Shown piece after piece: positions 1 to 8,859 of a stretch of 64,000 nucleotides of DNA (positions are counted from its first letter, which is position 1; each line of letters opens with the position of its first letter). The translations under genes and the position numbers were made by a program. The DNA is taken from contig JAGWWS010000014.1 of the NCBI GenBank assembly GCA_018970255.1, positions 1 through 64,000 on the forward strand, in the 5' to 3' direction. The stretch comes from Verrucomicrobiota bacterium (GTDB lineage: Bacteria; Verrucomicrobiota; Verrucomicrobiia; Chthoniobacterales; Terrimicrobiaceae). Under the pieces are notes generated by a model. The model did no database searches. It saw only the letters and a program-made list of their open reading frames with translations, and was not told the origin of the DNA.

Positions 1-197
1 GGACCCGAGCGCGCGGTGCCGCCGTCGATGTTGCGGTCGGCTCCATTGAGTATGCCGTCGTTGTCCACATCGAGATCGGAGATGTTGGCGATTCCGTCGC
101 GGTCAAGATCAGCGACAGCAACTTGGGCTTGGGCGGTGTCGAGAATGATGAAACACAGTGCAGCGCTTACGACCATTAGGAGCCTAAATACTTTCAT
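1..197 (-). CDS. Secreted calcium-binding-repeat (TSP3-like) protein, 3' part outside the window
   Basis: The reading frame starts at ATG 197-195 and leaves the window at its left edge, so only about 65 residues are visible. They are a hydrophobic signal peptide (starting MKVFRLLMVVSAALCF and ending near AQA), then Asp-rich repeats with DLDRDGIAN and DVDNDGILNG, the pattern of thrombospondin type 3 calcium-binding repeats. Its start lies exactly 1320 bases from the start of the neighbouring paralogue (1517), and the first 39 bases of the window are identical to 1321-1359, so this is the second copy of a tandem gene duplication. It lies 45 bases after the stop of the first copy, and an AAGGT sequence sits shortly before the ATG, so co-transcription is likely. 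Probable location is the cell surface or outside the cell (inference). Confidence 0.8.
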   Translation of the reverse strand, partial: MKVFRLLMVVSAALCFIILDTAQAQVAVADLDRDGIANISDLDVDNDGILNGADRNIDGGTARSG

Positions 198-242
198 GTT
201 TGACCTTGGATTTGATTGAATTCGCTCGCTTTCTCTGGTCGC

Positions 243-1517
243 TTACCGAAGCTGCTGCGCTTCCAGTTGCCCATACCAAGCCCTGTTCACCTGCATGATG
301 GTTCGCTGGAGGTTGACGATGGGTTGGACGCCGGGGAGGCCGGGGGTTGAGCTGAAGAAACCGGAGAAAGTAAGATAATATTGGCTGGATTCGAATCCCG
401 GATATGAACTGAGCGCAGCCCTCAAAGACTCGTAGGGAGGCGCAAACCCGGTCGCCTGCTGATCTGGCGCTATGTAATAAAAACCGGCCGGTTGGGATGG
501 CACCCAGCTGACGAAGGTGAAGCCCCCGCCCGGGAACTGCGCAGAGGCTCTACTCTCCTCGGAGATCACATAATTGGCAGGATTGGAGTAGTCCTCCACA
601 ATGCCCGAATAAGGTCCTGTGTATTGCCATTTAACGAAGACCTTCAGCTGTGATGGATCCGAGGAGGGGTAGGCCCAACTCGCGTAGATTTGGATGTTGT
701 CGGCACTGAGATACCGCCAATCTCCGTAGACCCATGTTCCGAACGGGTAGGCGCTGACCCTGACGCGAAGACCGTTGTCGGTGGCCGGTATCTGCAATAT
801 CCGGCGGACTTCCCCGCTAACGTAGGCAATGGTGGGTGCCACGCTCGCATCGGGAGCGTAGGCTGCATCTCCGACGGTTTGAAAATAGTCATTGATGACC
901 CCCGTCCCGTGCATGTCGGCATCGGAATTATTGGCCAAGCCGTCACCGTCCACATCGCCGTCAAAACCGTTTGTGGAGGCGTCGCCATCGGTATCGACTT
1001 CGCCGGACACCCCATCGGCCAAGCCATCGCCGTCGATGTCTGTTTCGCTGGCCGCGTCGTCGGCACGCGCATCGCCGTCGATATCTGTTTCGGTGGCCGC
1101 ATTGTCCAGCAGACCATCGCCGTCGATATCGGTCTCTTGGCGCTCGCCGTCCAAGCGACCGTCGCCGTCGATATCGGTTTCATTGGCTGCACTGTCGGCG
1201 AGACCATCCCCATCGATATCAAGTTCCGCCACAGCGATGTCGGCGAGGCCATCGGCGTCCATGTCGAGTTCCTGCGAGGAATCGTTGGGGAGGTTGTCGC
1301 CGATGTATCGGCCGCGCAGGGGACCCGAGCGCGCGGTGCCGCCGTCGATGTTGCGGTCGACTCCGTTCAGGATGCCATCGTTGTCCACATCCCGGTCGGA
1401 GATGTTTGGAATGCCGTCCCTATCGAGGTCGGGTGGGTTGGCGGTTTGGGAAAACGCGGTCGTCGAGGCAAGAAAGGCTATGCATCCGACCACGGTCATA
1501 AGTGTAGTATTTTTCAT
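243..1517 (-). CDS. Secreted protein with about a dozen DxDGDG calcium-binding repeats (TSP3-like) and unique C-terminal domain
   Basis: This 424-residue protein starts at ATG 1517 after a GAAAGGAAA Shine-Dalgarno-like site; the frame is open further upstream, but a clear signal peptide (about residues 1-24, ending AFSQ) begins here. Residues about 28-205 are a ladder of Asp-rich units such as TDIDGDGLLDNAA and ELDIDGDGLADSAA, the thrombospondin type 3 calcium-binding pattern, repeated every 12-13 residues and visible in the DNA as a 36-39 base periodicity. Residues about 210-424 form a Trp/Tyr-rich domain I do not recognise. It lies downstream of the sigma-factor fusion gene and upstream of its tandem paralogue. 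The role is probably a surface or extracellular Ca-stabilised protein; no catalytic motif is seen. Confidence 0.85.
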   Translation of the reverse strand: MKNTTLMTVVGCIAFLASTTAFSQTANPPDLDRDGIPNISDRDVDNDGILNGVDRNIDGGTARSGPLRGRYIGDNLPNDSSQELDMDADGLADIAVAELDIDGDGLADSAANETDIDGDGRLDGERQETDIDGDGLLDNAATETDIDGDARADDAASETDIDGDGLADGVSGEVDTDGDASTNGFDGDVDGDGLANNSDADMHGTGVINDYFQTVGDAAYAPDASVAPTIAYVSGEVRRILQIPATDNGLRVRVSAYPFGTWVYGDWRYLSADNIQIYASWAYPSSDPSQLKVFVKWQYTGPYSGIVEDYSNPANYVISEESRASAQFPGGGFTFVSWVPSQPAGFYYIAPDQQATGFAPPYESLRAALSSYPGFESSQYYLTFSGFFSSTPGLPGVQPIVNLQRTIMQVNRAWYGQLEAQQLR

Positions 1518-1583
1518 TTGTATTTCCTTTCGGGGTTGATGGCATTTTTGGATTCCCGTGGTCGGGTCATCGAAAAAGATGCC

Positions 1584-1605
1584 TGACGGAAATCGAATTC
1601 CGTCA
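1584..1605. promoter_or_regulatory. Perfect inverted repeat upstream of the TSP3-repeat gene
   Basis: TGACGGAA and TTCCGTCA form 8-base perfect arms around a 6-base spacer, ending 67 bases before the start codon of the TSP3-like gene, in the gap that follows the sigma-fusion gene. It could be an operator for a dimeric regulator or an RNA hairpin in the leader; the sequence does not decide between them. No T-run follows, so it is not an intrinsic terminator. Confidence 0.45.
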
Positions 1606-1653
1606 CTTGAACAAACGACTGCCGAAGTCTTAAGGACGCTTTTTTTTGGAAAC

Positions 1654-1684
1654 TGCGGGCTCCACCCATCTGTGGCGGCCCGCA
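1654..1684. other. Strong imperfect hairpin between the sigma-fusion gene and the TSP3-repeat gene
   Basis: Outer arms TGCGGGC / GCCCGCA (7 bp) enclose inner arms CCAC / GTGG (4 bp) around a 6-base loop, 15 bases after the stop of the sigma-fusion gene. Read along the minus strand, a T6 run precedes it and an A8 run follows it, the reverse of an intrinsic terminator. It may slow transcription or protect a transcript end; the function is unknown. Confidence 0.4.
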
Positions 1685-1698
1685 AAAAATCCATAGTA

Positions 1699-4218
1699 TC
1701 AGCCCTTCAGCGGGATTGCCTTGCGAATCGAGGCTGCCTTCGCAGGCGCGGCTTGGGCGGCGGTTCCGGCGACAAAGGCTCCGCCCACGGCCGCAGTCAC
1801 ATCGTCCTTGGCAGGTGCGGGCGTGGCAGCCGAAGCGGTTGCCTGGGGCTCAGTGGATACAGGCATGAACGAGTCATCATCCGTGAAAGCAATATCATCG
1901 GAGAAAGAGGGTTCTTCCGATGCTGAGACCGATTGCGCCTCGACCAACTTGGGAAGTTCCACGGAGTCCAGCACTGGCTGGGTGAGTGGTGTGGGACCAG
2001 CCACAGATTCCGCGACAGAGTCCGATCCGCTAATGATGGGCGTGACCGATGAATAGACTCCTGTCGGCGCCTGGATTCCGTTTGTCGCGGAACCTTGGTC
2101 GGTTGAAGCGGCAGCAACGACTTCCGCGGCAACTGGGGCTGCGGTGGCGTTGGTTTCGCGGGAAGCGACAGTTTCTTCGGCGGAGAATTGATAGGTCCCT
2201 TCGCCGAATGTTTGATCGCCAGCGGTAATGGTTCCGCCCTTTTGCACGGTAAAATTGCCTTCCAGAGGCTGGTTGGAGACCAAGGTGCCGCCCGTGACAA
2301 TGGATTGGCCGGTGCCGCCAAGAACCGGCGTGGGCACTTGGTTGAGGGAAAGGTTTTCGGGGTTAAGAAGTCCGACGCCATTGTTCACGGCGATCGTGCC
2401 TCCTCCGGAAAGTTGCACCCCACCGCGCCACCATTCTTGCGGAACGCCACCCGATTTGTCGGTGGTCAGTAGCGTGCCGTAGTCGTAAGACCCTCCGCCA
2501 ACATTCAAAGAACCACCCTCGACCGGGAGAACTTCGGGTGAGTCGAGTTGATACTTCTCATAGGGGGCAATGTAGGTGTCATAAAACCATTGGTCGAAAG
2601 CGGCGGCCTCGCCGGGATTCCCAAACTCGATTCGCGCATACTCGCTGGATGTAAGCACTTGAAGTTGAATTTCACCGGTGTGTGAGGCGACCCAATCGGG
2701 GTTACTTTCAAGGAAGGCTTTGTATTCAGATAAGAGGTCGTTGTTAAATTCCTCCGGATCAAGTGGCTGTGTTTCGAATTCCACACCAGACCCATCATCC
2801 CATCCGGAGCCGGAGTCCTCCGGGTAATTGCAGTAGAGATATGTGTTTTCGAACCAAAGATCGAATGCACGGGCGGCGCCGGGGTCGGCGAGTTCAAGCC
2901 CGGTGTAGTAGCTGGGAGTGACGACTTGGGCGTGCATTTCGCCACCCGAGTTTTCCGTGATCCAATTCGGATTCTCGGCGAGGAAGCTGTCGTATTCGCG
3001 AAGGAGTTGATTGTAAAATTCACCCAGATCGAATTCCCAAGAGTCATCGATAGCGGTGGCATCTTCACCTGTGGCATCGGAGCCTCCATCCGTGGTTTCC
3101 AGCTCATAGGGAGCGATGTAAGACTTGTAATACCAGAAATCGAAAGCGCGGGCGGCGCCGGGATCGGCAAGTTCAAGACCCGTATAAACGCTGGGCGTAA
3201 CAACTTGTGCATGCGTTTCGCCACCCGAGTGTTCAGTGATCCAATCAGGGTTCTCGGCGAGGAAGCTGTCGTATTCGCTGAGGAGTTGGTTGTAGAACTC
3301 GCCCAAGTCGATCTCCCAGGACACATCGACCACGGCGACTTCCCCCTCGCCCTCGAAAATTTCGCTGAGAATTTCGTCGACGGGCTGTTCGGAGAGGTCG
3401 ATTGGCTCTTGATCCTCCGCGGGAAGGTCGATGGTCGGGGGCTCGATGAAGGGCCCGCAAACAACGAGGATCGGCTCTTCAAAACTTTCAACCATGGGAG
3501 GAGGAAGTTCGCATGCCACCGCCTCGGGTTCGGCGTCATGCTGGAAATCATCCACCGCAAGGGCGGCGGCGCCTTCGAGTCCGGGGACGACGCTGGGGAC
3601 GCGTTTGGGTTCGAGGGGCTTGATGAGGCGTTCGGGGGAATCGGAAAGGGTGTTGGGTTTGTTGGTTTGGTTTTTCATGGCTGTGTAGTGGGGACGGAGC
3701 CGCGCGCGGATTTTGTCTAAAGAATATCGCAGGCGGCTGGCGGCGGTGTTCAGGGTGATGGCTTGCTCGGCCGCGATGACGGCGAGGGTTTTGCCTTGGA
3801 GGATTTTTGCTTCGAAGACGGCGCGCTGTTCGGGCGGGAGTTCGCGGACGGCCGCCGAAATCGCGGCGGCGGTGTCAGTGTCGTTTTTTGCGGGCGAGGG
3901 CGATGGGTGGACGGCTTCGGCGGCCTCGGGGGATTCGTGGCGGCGCTGGTCGGCGGCGCGTTTGCGGGCGGCGTCGATGGCGATCCGGCGGGCGGCGACG
4001 ATGAGGAATGCGCGTGGGGATTTCGCCGATTCCACAACAGCCGGGTTTTTCCCGACGCGTAGGAACAATTCCTGCAGTGCGTCGCTGGCGTCCTCGGGGC
4101 AGGCGCAAAACGCCTTCAGCATTCCGAGGACGGCGGTGGAGTGCCCGTTCCAAATGCGCTCGAGCTTGGCGGCATCGGAGCGTGACAGGACCAGGCGGGG
4201 GCGCTCGCGGTTCGGCAT
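1699..4218 (-). CDS. ECF-type sigma factor fused to a long acidic C-terminal region with three 73-residue repeats
   Basis: The protein is 839 residues, against about 180-200 for an ordinary ECF sigma factor. Residues about 15-90 match sigma region 2 (DASDALQELFLRV, then SPRAFLIVAARRIAIDAARKR), and about 115-175 match region 4 with its helix-turn-helix (ELPPEQRAVFEAKILQGKTL, then TAASRLRYSLDKIRARL). The frame continues without a stop through an internal MKNQTNKPN at residue 181. A Pro/Asp/Glu-rich linker follows (about 185-298), then three repeats at about 300-372, 393-465 and 484-556 sharing EFYNQLLSEYDSFLAENPDW and LELADPGAARAFD. After these come a Gly-rich segment (about 565-700) and an Ala/Ser/Pro-rich tail. 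No transmembrane segment or known anti-sigma domain is visible. The gene lies directly upstream of two tandem secreted-repeat genes, which it may control (inference). Two genes that lost an intervening stop is the alternative reading. Confidence 0.85.
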   Translation of the reverse strand: MPNRERPRLVLSRSDAAKLERIWNGHSTAVLGMLKAFCACPEDASDALQELFLRVGKNPAVVESAKSPRAFLIVAARRIAIDAARKRAADQRRHESPEAAEAVHPSPSPAKNDTDTAAAISAAVRELPPEQRAVFEAKILQGKTLAVIAAEQAITLNTAASRLRYSLDKIRARLRPHYTAMKNQTNKPNTLSDSPERLIKPLEPKRVPSVVPGLEGAAALAVDDFQHDAEPEAVACELPPPMVESFEEPILVVCGPFIEPPTIDLPAEDQEPIDLSEQPVDEILSEIFEGEGEVAVVDVSWEIDLGEFYNQLLSEYDSFLAENPDWITEHSGGETHAQVVTPSVYTGLELADPGAARAFDFWYYKSYIAPYELETTDGGSDATGEDATAIDDSWEFDLGEFYNQLLREYDSFLAENPNWITENSGGEMHAQVVTPSYYTGLELADPGAARAFDLWFENTYLYCNYPEDSGSGWDDGSGVEFETQPLDPEEFNNDLLSEYKAFLESNPDWVASHTGEIQLQVLTSSEYARIEFGNPGEAAAFDQWFYDTYIAPYEKYQLDSPEVLPVEGGSLNVGGGSYDYGTLLTTDKSGGVPQEWWRGGVQLSGGGTIAVNNGVGLLNPENLSLNQVPTPVLGGTGQSIVTGGTLVSNQPLEGNFTVQKGGTITAGDQTFGEGTYQFSAEETVASRETNATAAPVAAEVVAAASTDQGSATNGIQAPTGVYSSVTPIISGSDSVAESVAGPTPLTQPVLDSVELPKLVEAQSVSASEEPSFSDDIAFTDDDSFMPVSTEPQATASAATPAPAKDDVTAAVGGAFVAGTAAQAAPAKAASIRKAIPLKG

Positions 4219-4224
4219 GGGGTT

Positions 4225-4950
4225 TTAAATGTCGAAAACCACTTTCGCCGGCACGCCGGAGCGGATCGAAAGGTCGGGGTTCGCGAGGACGAGGCGAACG
4301 CGGAAAAGCCCGCTCCCCGGATCGACCACGGGATCGACCATGCCGATCGCCACGGGGACGCCGGAGAGCCCGAGCGCGGGGATTTCCACGGCCGCAGCGG
4401 TGGATTTTCCGATTTTGCCGATCACGGCGCCATCCAGGAACGCGTCGACATGCAGGGTCTTGAGGTCGACGATATCCACGATCTTGTCCACGCGGCCCAC
4501 GGTTTCGCCGGGTTCTTTGTGGATGCGGAGGACGAAGCCGTCGAACGGCGCAAAAAGCGTTTTGTCCTCGATCACGGCCTGGGTGCGGCGCGCCTCGATG
4601 CGGGCAATGTCGCAATCGATGAGCTTTTCCCGCGCGGCCTCCTCGCTGATGATCGCGTTTGCGCGGAGCTTTTCGCTGTTTGCGAGCAGGAACTCGGCGA
4701 GTTCGAGTTGCTTGGCGGCGCGTTCCTTTTCGAGGGATTCGACGGGCGAGTAAAGGGTCGCCAGAACATCGCCCTTTTTCACGGGCGAGCCCTCGGTGAC
4801 CTTCACCTCGCGGAGGATGGCTTCGACGGGCAGGCTCAGCGAAACCGAACGGGACGGGAGAACGATGGCCTCGGCCTCGAGGGTTTCCGCACGGATGCCA
4901 GCAGCCGGGATGAGGGTTGCGAGGAGGAGGGCGAGGGCGGACTTTGGCAT
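4225..4950 (-). CDS. Short periplasmic adaptor (HlyD/RND membrane-fusion-like), orphan
   Basis: A 241-residue exported protein; the start at ATG 4950 was chosen because a signal peptide (MPKSALALLLATLIPAAG, cleavage near IRA) begins there, although the frame is open upstream. Next come a lipoyl-like half-motif (VKVTEGSPVKKGDVLATLYS), a charged alpha-helical hairpin (about residues 70-120), the second lipoyl half (TLFAPFDGFVLRIHKEPGETV) and a beta-barrel ending in GSGLFRVRLVLANPDLSIRS. This is the layout of membrane-fusion proteins that join an inner-membrane pump to an outer-membrane channel, but shorter than usual (350-400) and without a pump or channel gene nearby. It sits between metH and the sigma-fusion gene, only six bases before the latter's ATG, so those two are probably co-transcribed. 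Confidence 0.8.
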   Translation of the reverse strand: MPKSALALLLATLIPAAGIRAETLEAEAIVLPSRSVSLSLPVEAILREVKVTEGSPVKKGDVLATLYSPVESLEKERAAKQLELAEFLLANSEKLRANAIISEEAAREKLIDCDIARIEARRTQAVIEDKTLFAPFDGFVLRIHKEPGETVGRVDKIVDIVDLKTLHVDAFLDGAVIGKIGKSTAAAVEIPALGLSGVPVAIGMVDPVVDPGSGLFRVRLVLANPDLSIRSGVPAKVVFDI

Positions 4951-5006
4951 TTTCGGACAAAACTCAGACGGGCGGCGCCGGCGGTTTTGTCTAAAAAAAA
5001 CCGCGC

Positions 5007-8000
5007 TCATGCGGCGGTGACGGCGCCGGGCTGGCAGGGGCGGACGAGGGTGCTGTCGGGGTCGTAGTTCAAATATGGCATGAGCCATTTTTCCGCTTCG
5101 GCCACGGACATTCCCTTGCGGGCGGCGTAGTCCTCGATTTGGTCGCGCTCGATTTTTCCGACGGCGAAATACTTTGCCTCGGGGTGGGCGAAATAGAGCC
5201 CGCTCACGCTGCTGCCGGGGAACATGGCGAGGCTTTCGGTGAGGGTGATTCCCGTCGCCGCCTCGGCATCGAGGAGCTTCCAGATCGCGTGTTTCTCGGT
5301 GTGGTCGGGCTGGGCGGGGTAGCCGGGCGCGGGGCGGATGCCGCGGTATTTTTCCCGGATGTAGTCGTCATTCGAAAGGTTTTCGGTTTTTCCGAAGCCC
5401 CAGAGGTCGCGGGCGAACTTGTGCATCCACTCGGCGAACGCCTCGGCAAAGCGGTCGGCGAGGGCTTCGGCCATGATGAGGTTGTAGTCGTCGTGCTGGG
5501 CCTTGAATTTTTTGGCGAGTTCGGGGAGACCGTGGCCGGAGGTGACGGCGAAGGCTCCGACATAGTCCTTCGCGGGTGCGGGGGCGACGAAATCGGCGAG
5601 CGAGTGGTTGAACTGGCCGGCCGGTTTTTTCATCTGCTGGCGCAGGCAGTGCAGGCGGGCGGCGATTTCGGTGCGCGATTCGTCGGTGAAGACCGCGATG
5701 TCCTCGCCGTCGCGGTTGGCGGGGAAGAGGCCGCAGGCCCCGCGGAGCTGGAGCGATTCGTTTTCGACGATTTCGGCGAGGAGCTTTTGGGCGTCGTCGA
5801 AAAGTTTCTTCGCCTCGGTGCCGCAATTCGGGTCGCCGAAAATCGCCGGGTAGCGGCCGCGCAGTTCCCAGGTGTGGAAGAACGGAGACCAGTCGATGAA
5901 CGGGACCAGGTCGCGGAGGGCGATGTTTTTTCCCGATTCGAAAATGGCGACGCCGGTTTTTTCGGGGACGGCGATGCCGTCATGGGAAAGTTTCGGGGCA
6001 TTGGCGATGGCTTCGGCGAGTGGGAGCATCGCTTTCGCGGTTTGGCGGCCGGCGTGCTCGGTGCGGAGTTTTTCGTAGTCGTCGGCGAGCTGCCCGAGGA
6101 AGGCGGGTTTTTGCTCGGGGTTGAGCAGTGCGCTGGCGACATTGACGGAACGCGAGGCGTCGAGGACATGGACAACGCCGCCGCTGTAATGGTGCGCCAT
6201 CTTCACGGCGGTGTGCGCGCGGCTGGTGGTGGCGCCGCCGATGAGGAGCGGGATGGTGAAGCCCTGGCGTTCCATTTCCTTCGCGACATGGATCATTTCG
6301 TCGAGCGAGGGGGTGATGAGCCCGGAGAGGCCGATGATGTCGCAATTTTTCTCCTTCGCGGTGGCGAGGATTTTTTCGCAGGGGACCATCACGCCGATAT
6401 CGATGACCTCGTAGTTGTTGCAGGCGAGGACGACGCCCACGATGTTTTTGCCGATGTCGTGGACATCGCCTTTCACGGTGGCCATGAGGATGCGGCCTTG
6501 CGTGCGGGCATTGGGGTTGGCGGCGCGCTCGGCTTCCATGAGCGGGGTGAGCCAGGCGACGGATTTTTTCATCACGCGCGCGCTTTTGACGACCTGCGGC
6601 AGGAACATTTTCCCGGCGCCGAAGAGGTCGCCCACGGTTTTCATGCCGTCCATGAGCGGGCCTTCAATCACGCTGAGGGGCTTCCCGTATTTGTTCAGAG
6701 CTTCCTCGGTATCGGCTTCGATGTGGTCGGCGATGCCTTTGATGAGCGAGTGGGCGAGGCGTTGCTCGATGGGCTCGTTGCGCCAAGCGAGGTCCTGCGC
6801 GGGCGCGCCGGATCCGGTTTTTTCGGATTTGAAACCTTGGGCGAAGGCGACGAGGCGCTCGGTGGCGTCCGGGCTGCGGTTGAAGAGGACATCCTCGATG
6901 AGCGCGAGGAGGTCTTTCGGGATTTCTTCGTAAATGCCGAGTTGGCCGGCGTTGACGATGCCCATGTCGAGGCCGGCCTTGATGGCGTGGTAGAGGAATG
7001 CGGCGTGGATGGCTTCGCGCACCGGGTTGTTTCCCTGGAACGAAAACGAAATATTGCTGACGCCGCCGCTGACGCGGGCAAATGGGAGGTTTTCCTTGAT
7101 CCAGCGCGTGGCGTCGATGAAGGCCTTCGCGTATTCGTTGTGCTCCTCGATGCCGGTGGCGACGGTGAGGATGTTGGGGTCGAAAATGATGTCCTCGGGC
7201 GGGAAGCCGACTTCGTCGACGAGGATGCGGTAGGCGCGCTGGCAGATTTCGGTTTTGCGCGCGAACGAATCCGCCTGGCCCTGTTCGTCGAACGCCATCA
7301 CGATGGTGGCGGCACCGTAGGCGCGGATGAGCCGGGCTTGTTCTTTGAATTTCTCGGGACCCTCCTTGAGGCTGATCGAGTTGACGACGCACTTGCCCTG
7401 CACGCAGCGCAGGCCGGCCTCGAGGACCTCCCATTTCGAGGAGTCGATCATGATCGGGACCTTCGAGATGTCCGGCTCGGCGGCGACGAGGTTGAGGAAT
7501 TTCGCCATGGCGGCGGCTCCGTCGAGCATGCCGTCGTCCATGTTCACATCGATGATCTGCGCGCCGGCCTCGACCTGCTGGCGGGCGACCGAGAGCGCGC
7601 CGGTGTAGTCCTCGCCAAGGATGAGTTTTTTGAAAATTTTCGAGCCGGCGACATTCGCGCGCTCGCCGATGTTGATGAACGGGATTTCCGGGCGGGCGGT
7701 GAACGGCTCGAGGCCGCTGAGGCGGAGGGTGGTGGTGCGCGCGGGGATTTTTCGCGGCGGGAGGCCGCGGACCGCTTCGCAAATCGCCTCGATGTGCGCG
7801 GGCGTGGTGCCGCAACACCCGCCGATGATGTTGAGCCAACCCTGCTCGGCCCATTCGCGGAGCTGCGGGGCGAGCGACTCGGGGGTCTCGGGGAATCCGG
7901 TGGGCGAAAGCGGGTCGGGCAGGCCGGCGTTCGGGTAGGTGCTGACGAAGAACGGCGAGATGTTCGAGAGTTCCTCGATGTAGGGGCGCATTTCGTTCGG

Positions 8001-8744
8001 CCCGAGCGCGCAGTTCAGCCCGATGGAGAGGAGCGGGAAATGGGAAAGGGAATTCAGGAACGCCTCGACGGTTTGGCCGGTGAGCGTGCGGCCGCTGAGG
8101 TCGGTGATGGTGCCCGAGACCATGACCGGCAGGTTTTTTCCGGTCTTTTCGAAAAACCGGCGGATGGCGAAGAGGGCGGCCTTGGCGTTGAGGGTGTCGA
8201 AAACGGTTTCGACGAGCAGGATGTCCACCCCGCCTGCGACGAGGTTTTCGATTTGTTCGGTGTAGGCGGCGGCCACCTGCTCGAAGGTCACCTCGCGCTT
8301 GCCGGGGTCGTTCACATCGCGGGAGATCGAGAGCGTGCGGTTAAGGGGACCGATGGCGCCGGCGACAAAAACACGCCGTTCCGTGCAGGCATCGGCGGCC
8401 TCGCGTGCGAGCCGGGCGGCGGCGAGGTTGAGCTCGGGGACGATTTCGCCGAGGCCGTAGTCCTCCTGCGAGATGGTCGTGGCGTTGAAGGTGTTCGTTT
8501 CGATGATGTCCGAGCCGGCGGCGATGTATTGGGCGTGGATTTCTCGGATGACCTCCGGCTTGGTGAGCACGAGGAGGTCGTTGTTGCCCTTGAGGTCCTG
8601 GCCGGTCCAATCGGCGAAGCGGCCGCCCCGGTAATCGGCTTCCTGCAATTTGTATTGCTGGACCATGGTGCCCATGGCGCCGTCGAGGAGCAGGATGCGT
8701 TCGGCGAGCAGGTCGCGCAGGGCTTTTTCCGTGGCGGAAATCAT
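5007..8744 (-). CDS. metH: Cobalamin-dependent methionine synthase
   Basis: MetH transfers the methyl group of 5-methyltetrahydrofolate to homocysteine through a cobalamin cofactor in the cytoplasm. All four modules are present in 1245 residues. The homocysteine domain (about 1-330) carries zinc ligands Cys245 in GLNCALG and Cys310-Cys311 in [10 protein letters not shown]. The folate domain spans about 355-610. The cobalamin domain carries the base-off ligand motif DVHDIGKN (His762). The C-terminal activation domain (about 905-1245) includes [12 protein letters not shown]. Length and cysteine positions match the E. coli enzyme closely. The start is ATG 8744. In the 115-base upstream gap, GCGCT and AGCGC arms (8766-8784) could form a weak hairpin, but I see no recognisable SAM, SAH or cobalamin riboswitch. 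Confidence 0.97.
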   Translation of the reverse strand: MISATEKALRDLLAERILLLDGAMGTMVQQYKLQEADYRGGRFADWTGQDLKGNNDLLVLTKPEVIREIHAQYIAAGSDIIETNTFNATTISQEDYGLGEIVPELNLAAARLAREAADACTERRVFVAGAIGPLNRTLSISRDVNDPGKREVTFEQVAAAYTEQIENLVAGGVDILLVETVFDTLNAKAALFAIRRFFEKTGKNLPVMVSGTITDLSGRTLTGQTVEAFLNSLSHFPLLSIGLNCALGPNEMRPYIEELSNISPFFVSTYPNAGLPDPLSPTGFPETPESLAPQLREWAEQGWLNIIGGCCGTTPAHIEAICEAVRGLPPRKIPARTTTLRLSGLEPFTARPEIPFINIGERANVAGSKIFKKLILGEDYTGALSVARQQVEAGAQIIDVNMDDGMLDGAAAMAKFLNLVAAEPDISKVPIMIDSSKWEVLEAGLRCVQGKCVVNSISLKEGPEKFKEQARLIRAYGAATIVMAFDEQGQADSFARKTEICQRAYRILVDEVGFPPEDIIFDPNILTVATGIEEHNEYAKAFIDATRWIKENLPFARVSGGVSNISFSFQGNNPVREAIHAAFLYHAIKAGLDMGIVNAGQLGIYEEIPKDLLALIEDVLFNRSPDATERLVAFAQGFKSEKTGSGAPAQDLAWRNEPIEQRLAHSLIKGIADHIEADTEEALNKYGKPLSVIEGPLMDGMKTVGDLFGAGKMFLPQVVKSARVMKKSVAWLTPLMEAERAANPNARTQGRILMATVKGDVHDIGKNIVGVVLACNNYEVIDIGVMVPCEKILATAKEKNCDIIGLSGLITPSLDEMIHVAKEMERQGFTIPLLIGGATTSRAHTAVKMAHHYSGGVVHVLDASRSVNVASALLNPEQKPAFLGQLADDYEKLRTEHAGRQTAKAMLPLAEAIANAPKLSHDGIAVPEKTGVAIFESGKNIALRDLVPFIDWSPFFHTWELRGRYPAIFGDPNCGTEAKKLFDDAQKLLAEIVENESLQLRGACGLFPANRDGEDIAVFTDESRTEIAARLHCLRQQMKKPAGQFNHSLADFVAPAPAKDYVGAFAVTSGHGLPELAKKFKAQHDDYNLIMAEALADRFAEAFAEWMHKFARDLWGFGKTENLSNDDYIREKYRGIRPAPGYPAQPDHTEKHAIWKLLDAEAATGITLTESLAMFPGSSVSGLYFAHPEAKYFAVGKIERDQIEDYAARKGMSVAEAEKWLMPYLNYDPDSTLVRPCQPGAVTAA

Positions 8745-8859
8745 TTCAGCGAATCTGGAAGATTAGCGCTTGGGCCTATAGCGCAAATGAAAAACTGCCA
8801 CTCCACACACACTCACGCGAATGATCCTAACCCGCATGAAAGCCTAAAAAGTGATCCGA

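Noticed and set aside
915-1440. Regular 36-39 base repeats resembling a CRISPR array
   Set aside because: The periodicity is coding: it encodes successive DxDGDG units in one open frame, with varied spacers that keep the frame. No conserved palindromic repeat and no cas genes are present.
1654-1684. Intrinsic terminator of the sigma-fusion gene
   Set aside because: The hairpin is strong, but the T-run lies before it and an A-run after it on the transcribed strand, so the required order is reversed.
8745-8859. SAM, SAH or cobalamin riboswitch upstream of metH
   Set aside because: The gap is only 115 bases and shows one weak 5 bp hairpin; none of the conserved cores of these riboswitches could be found.
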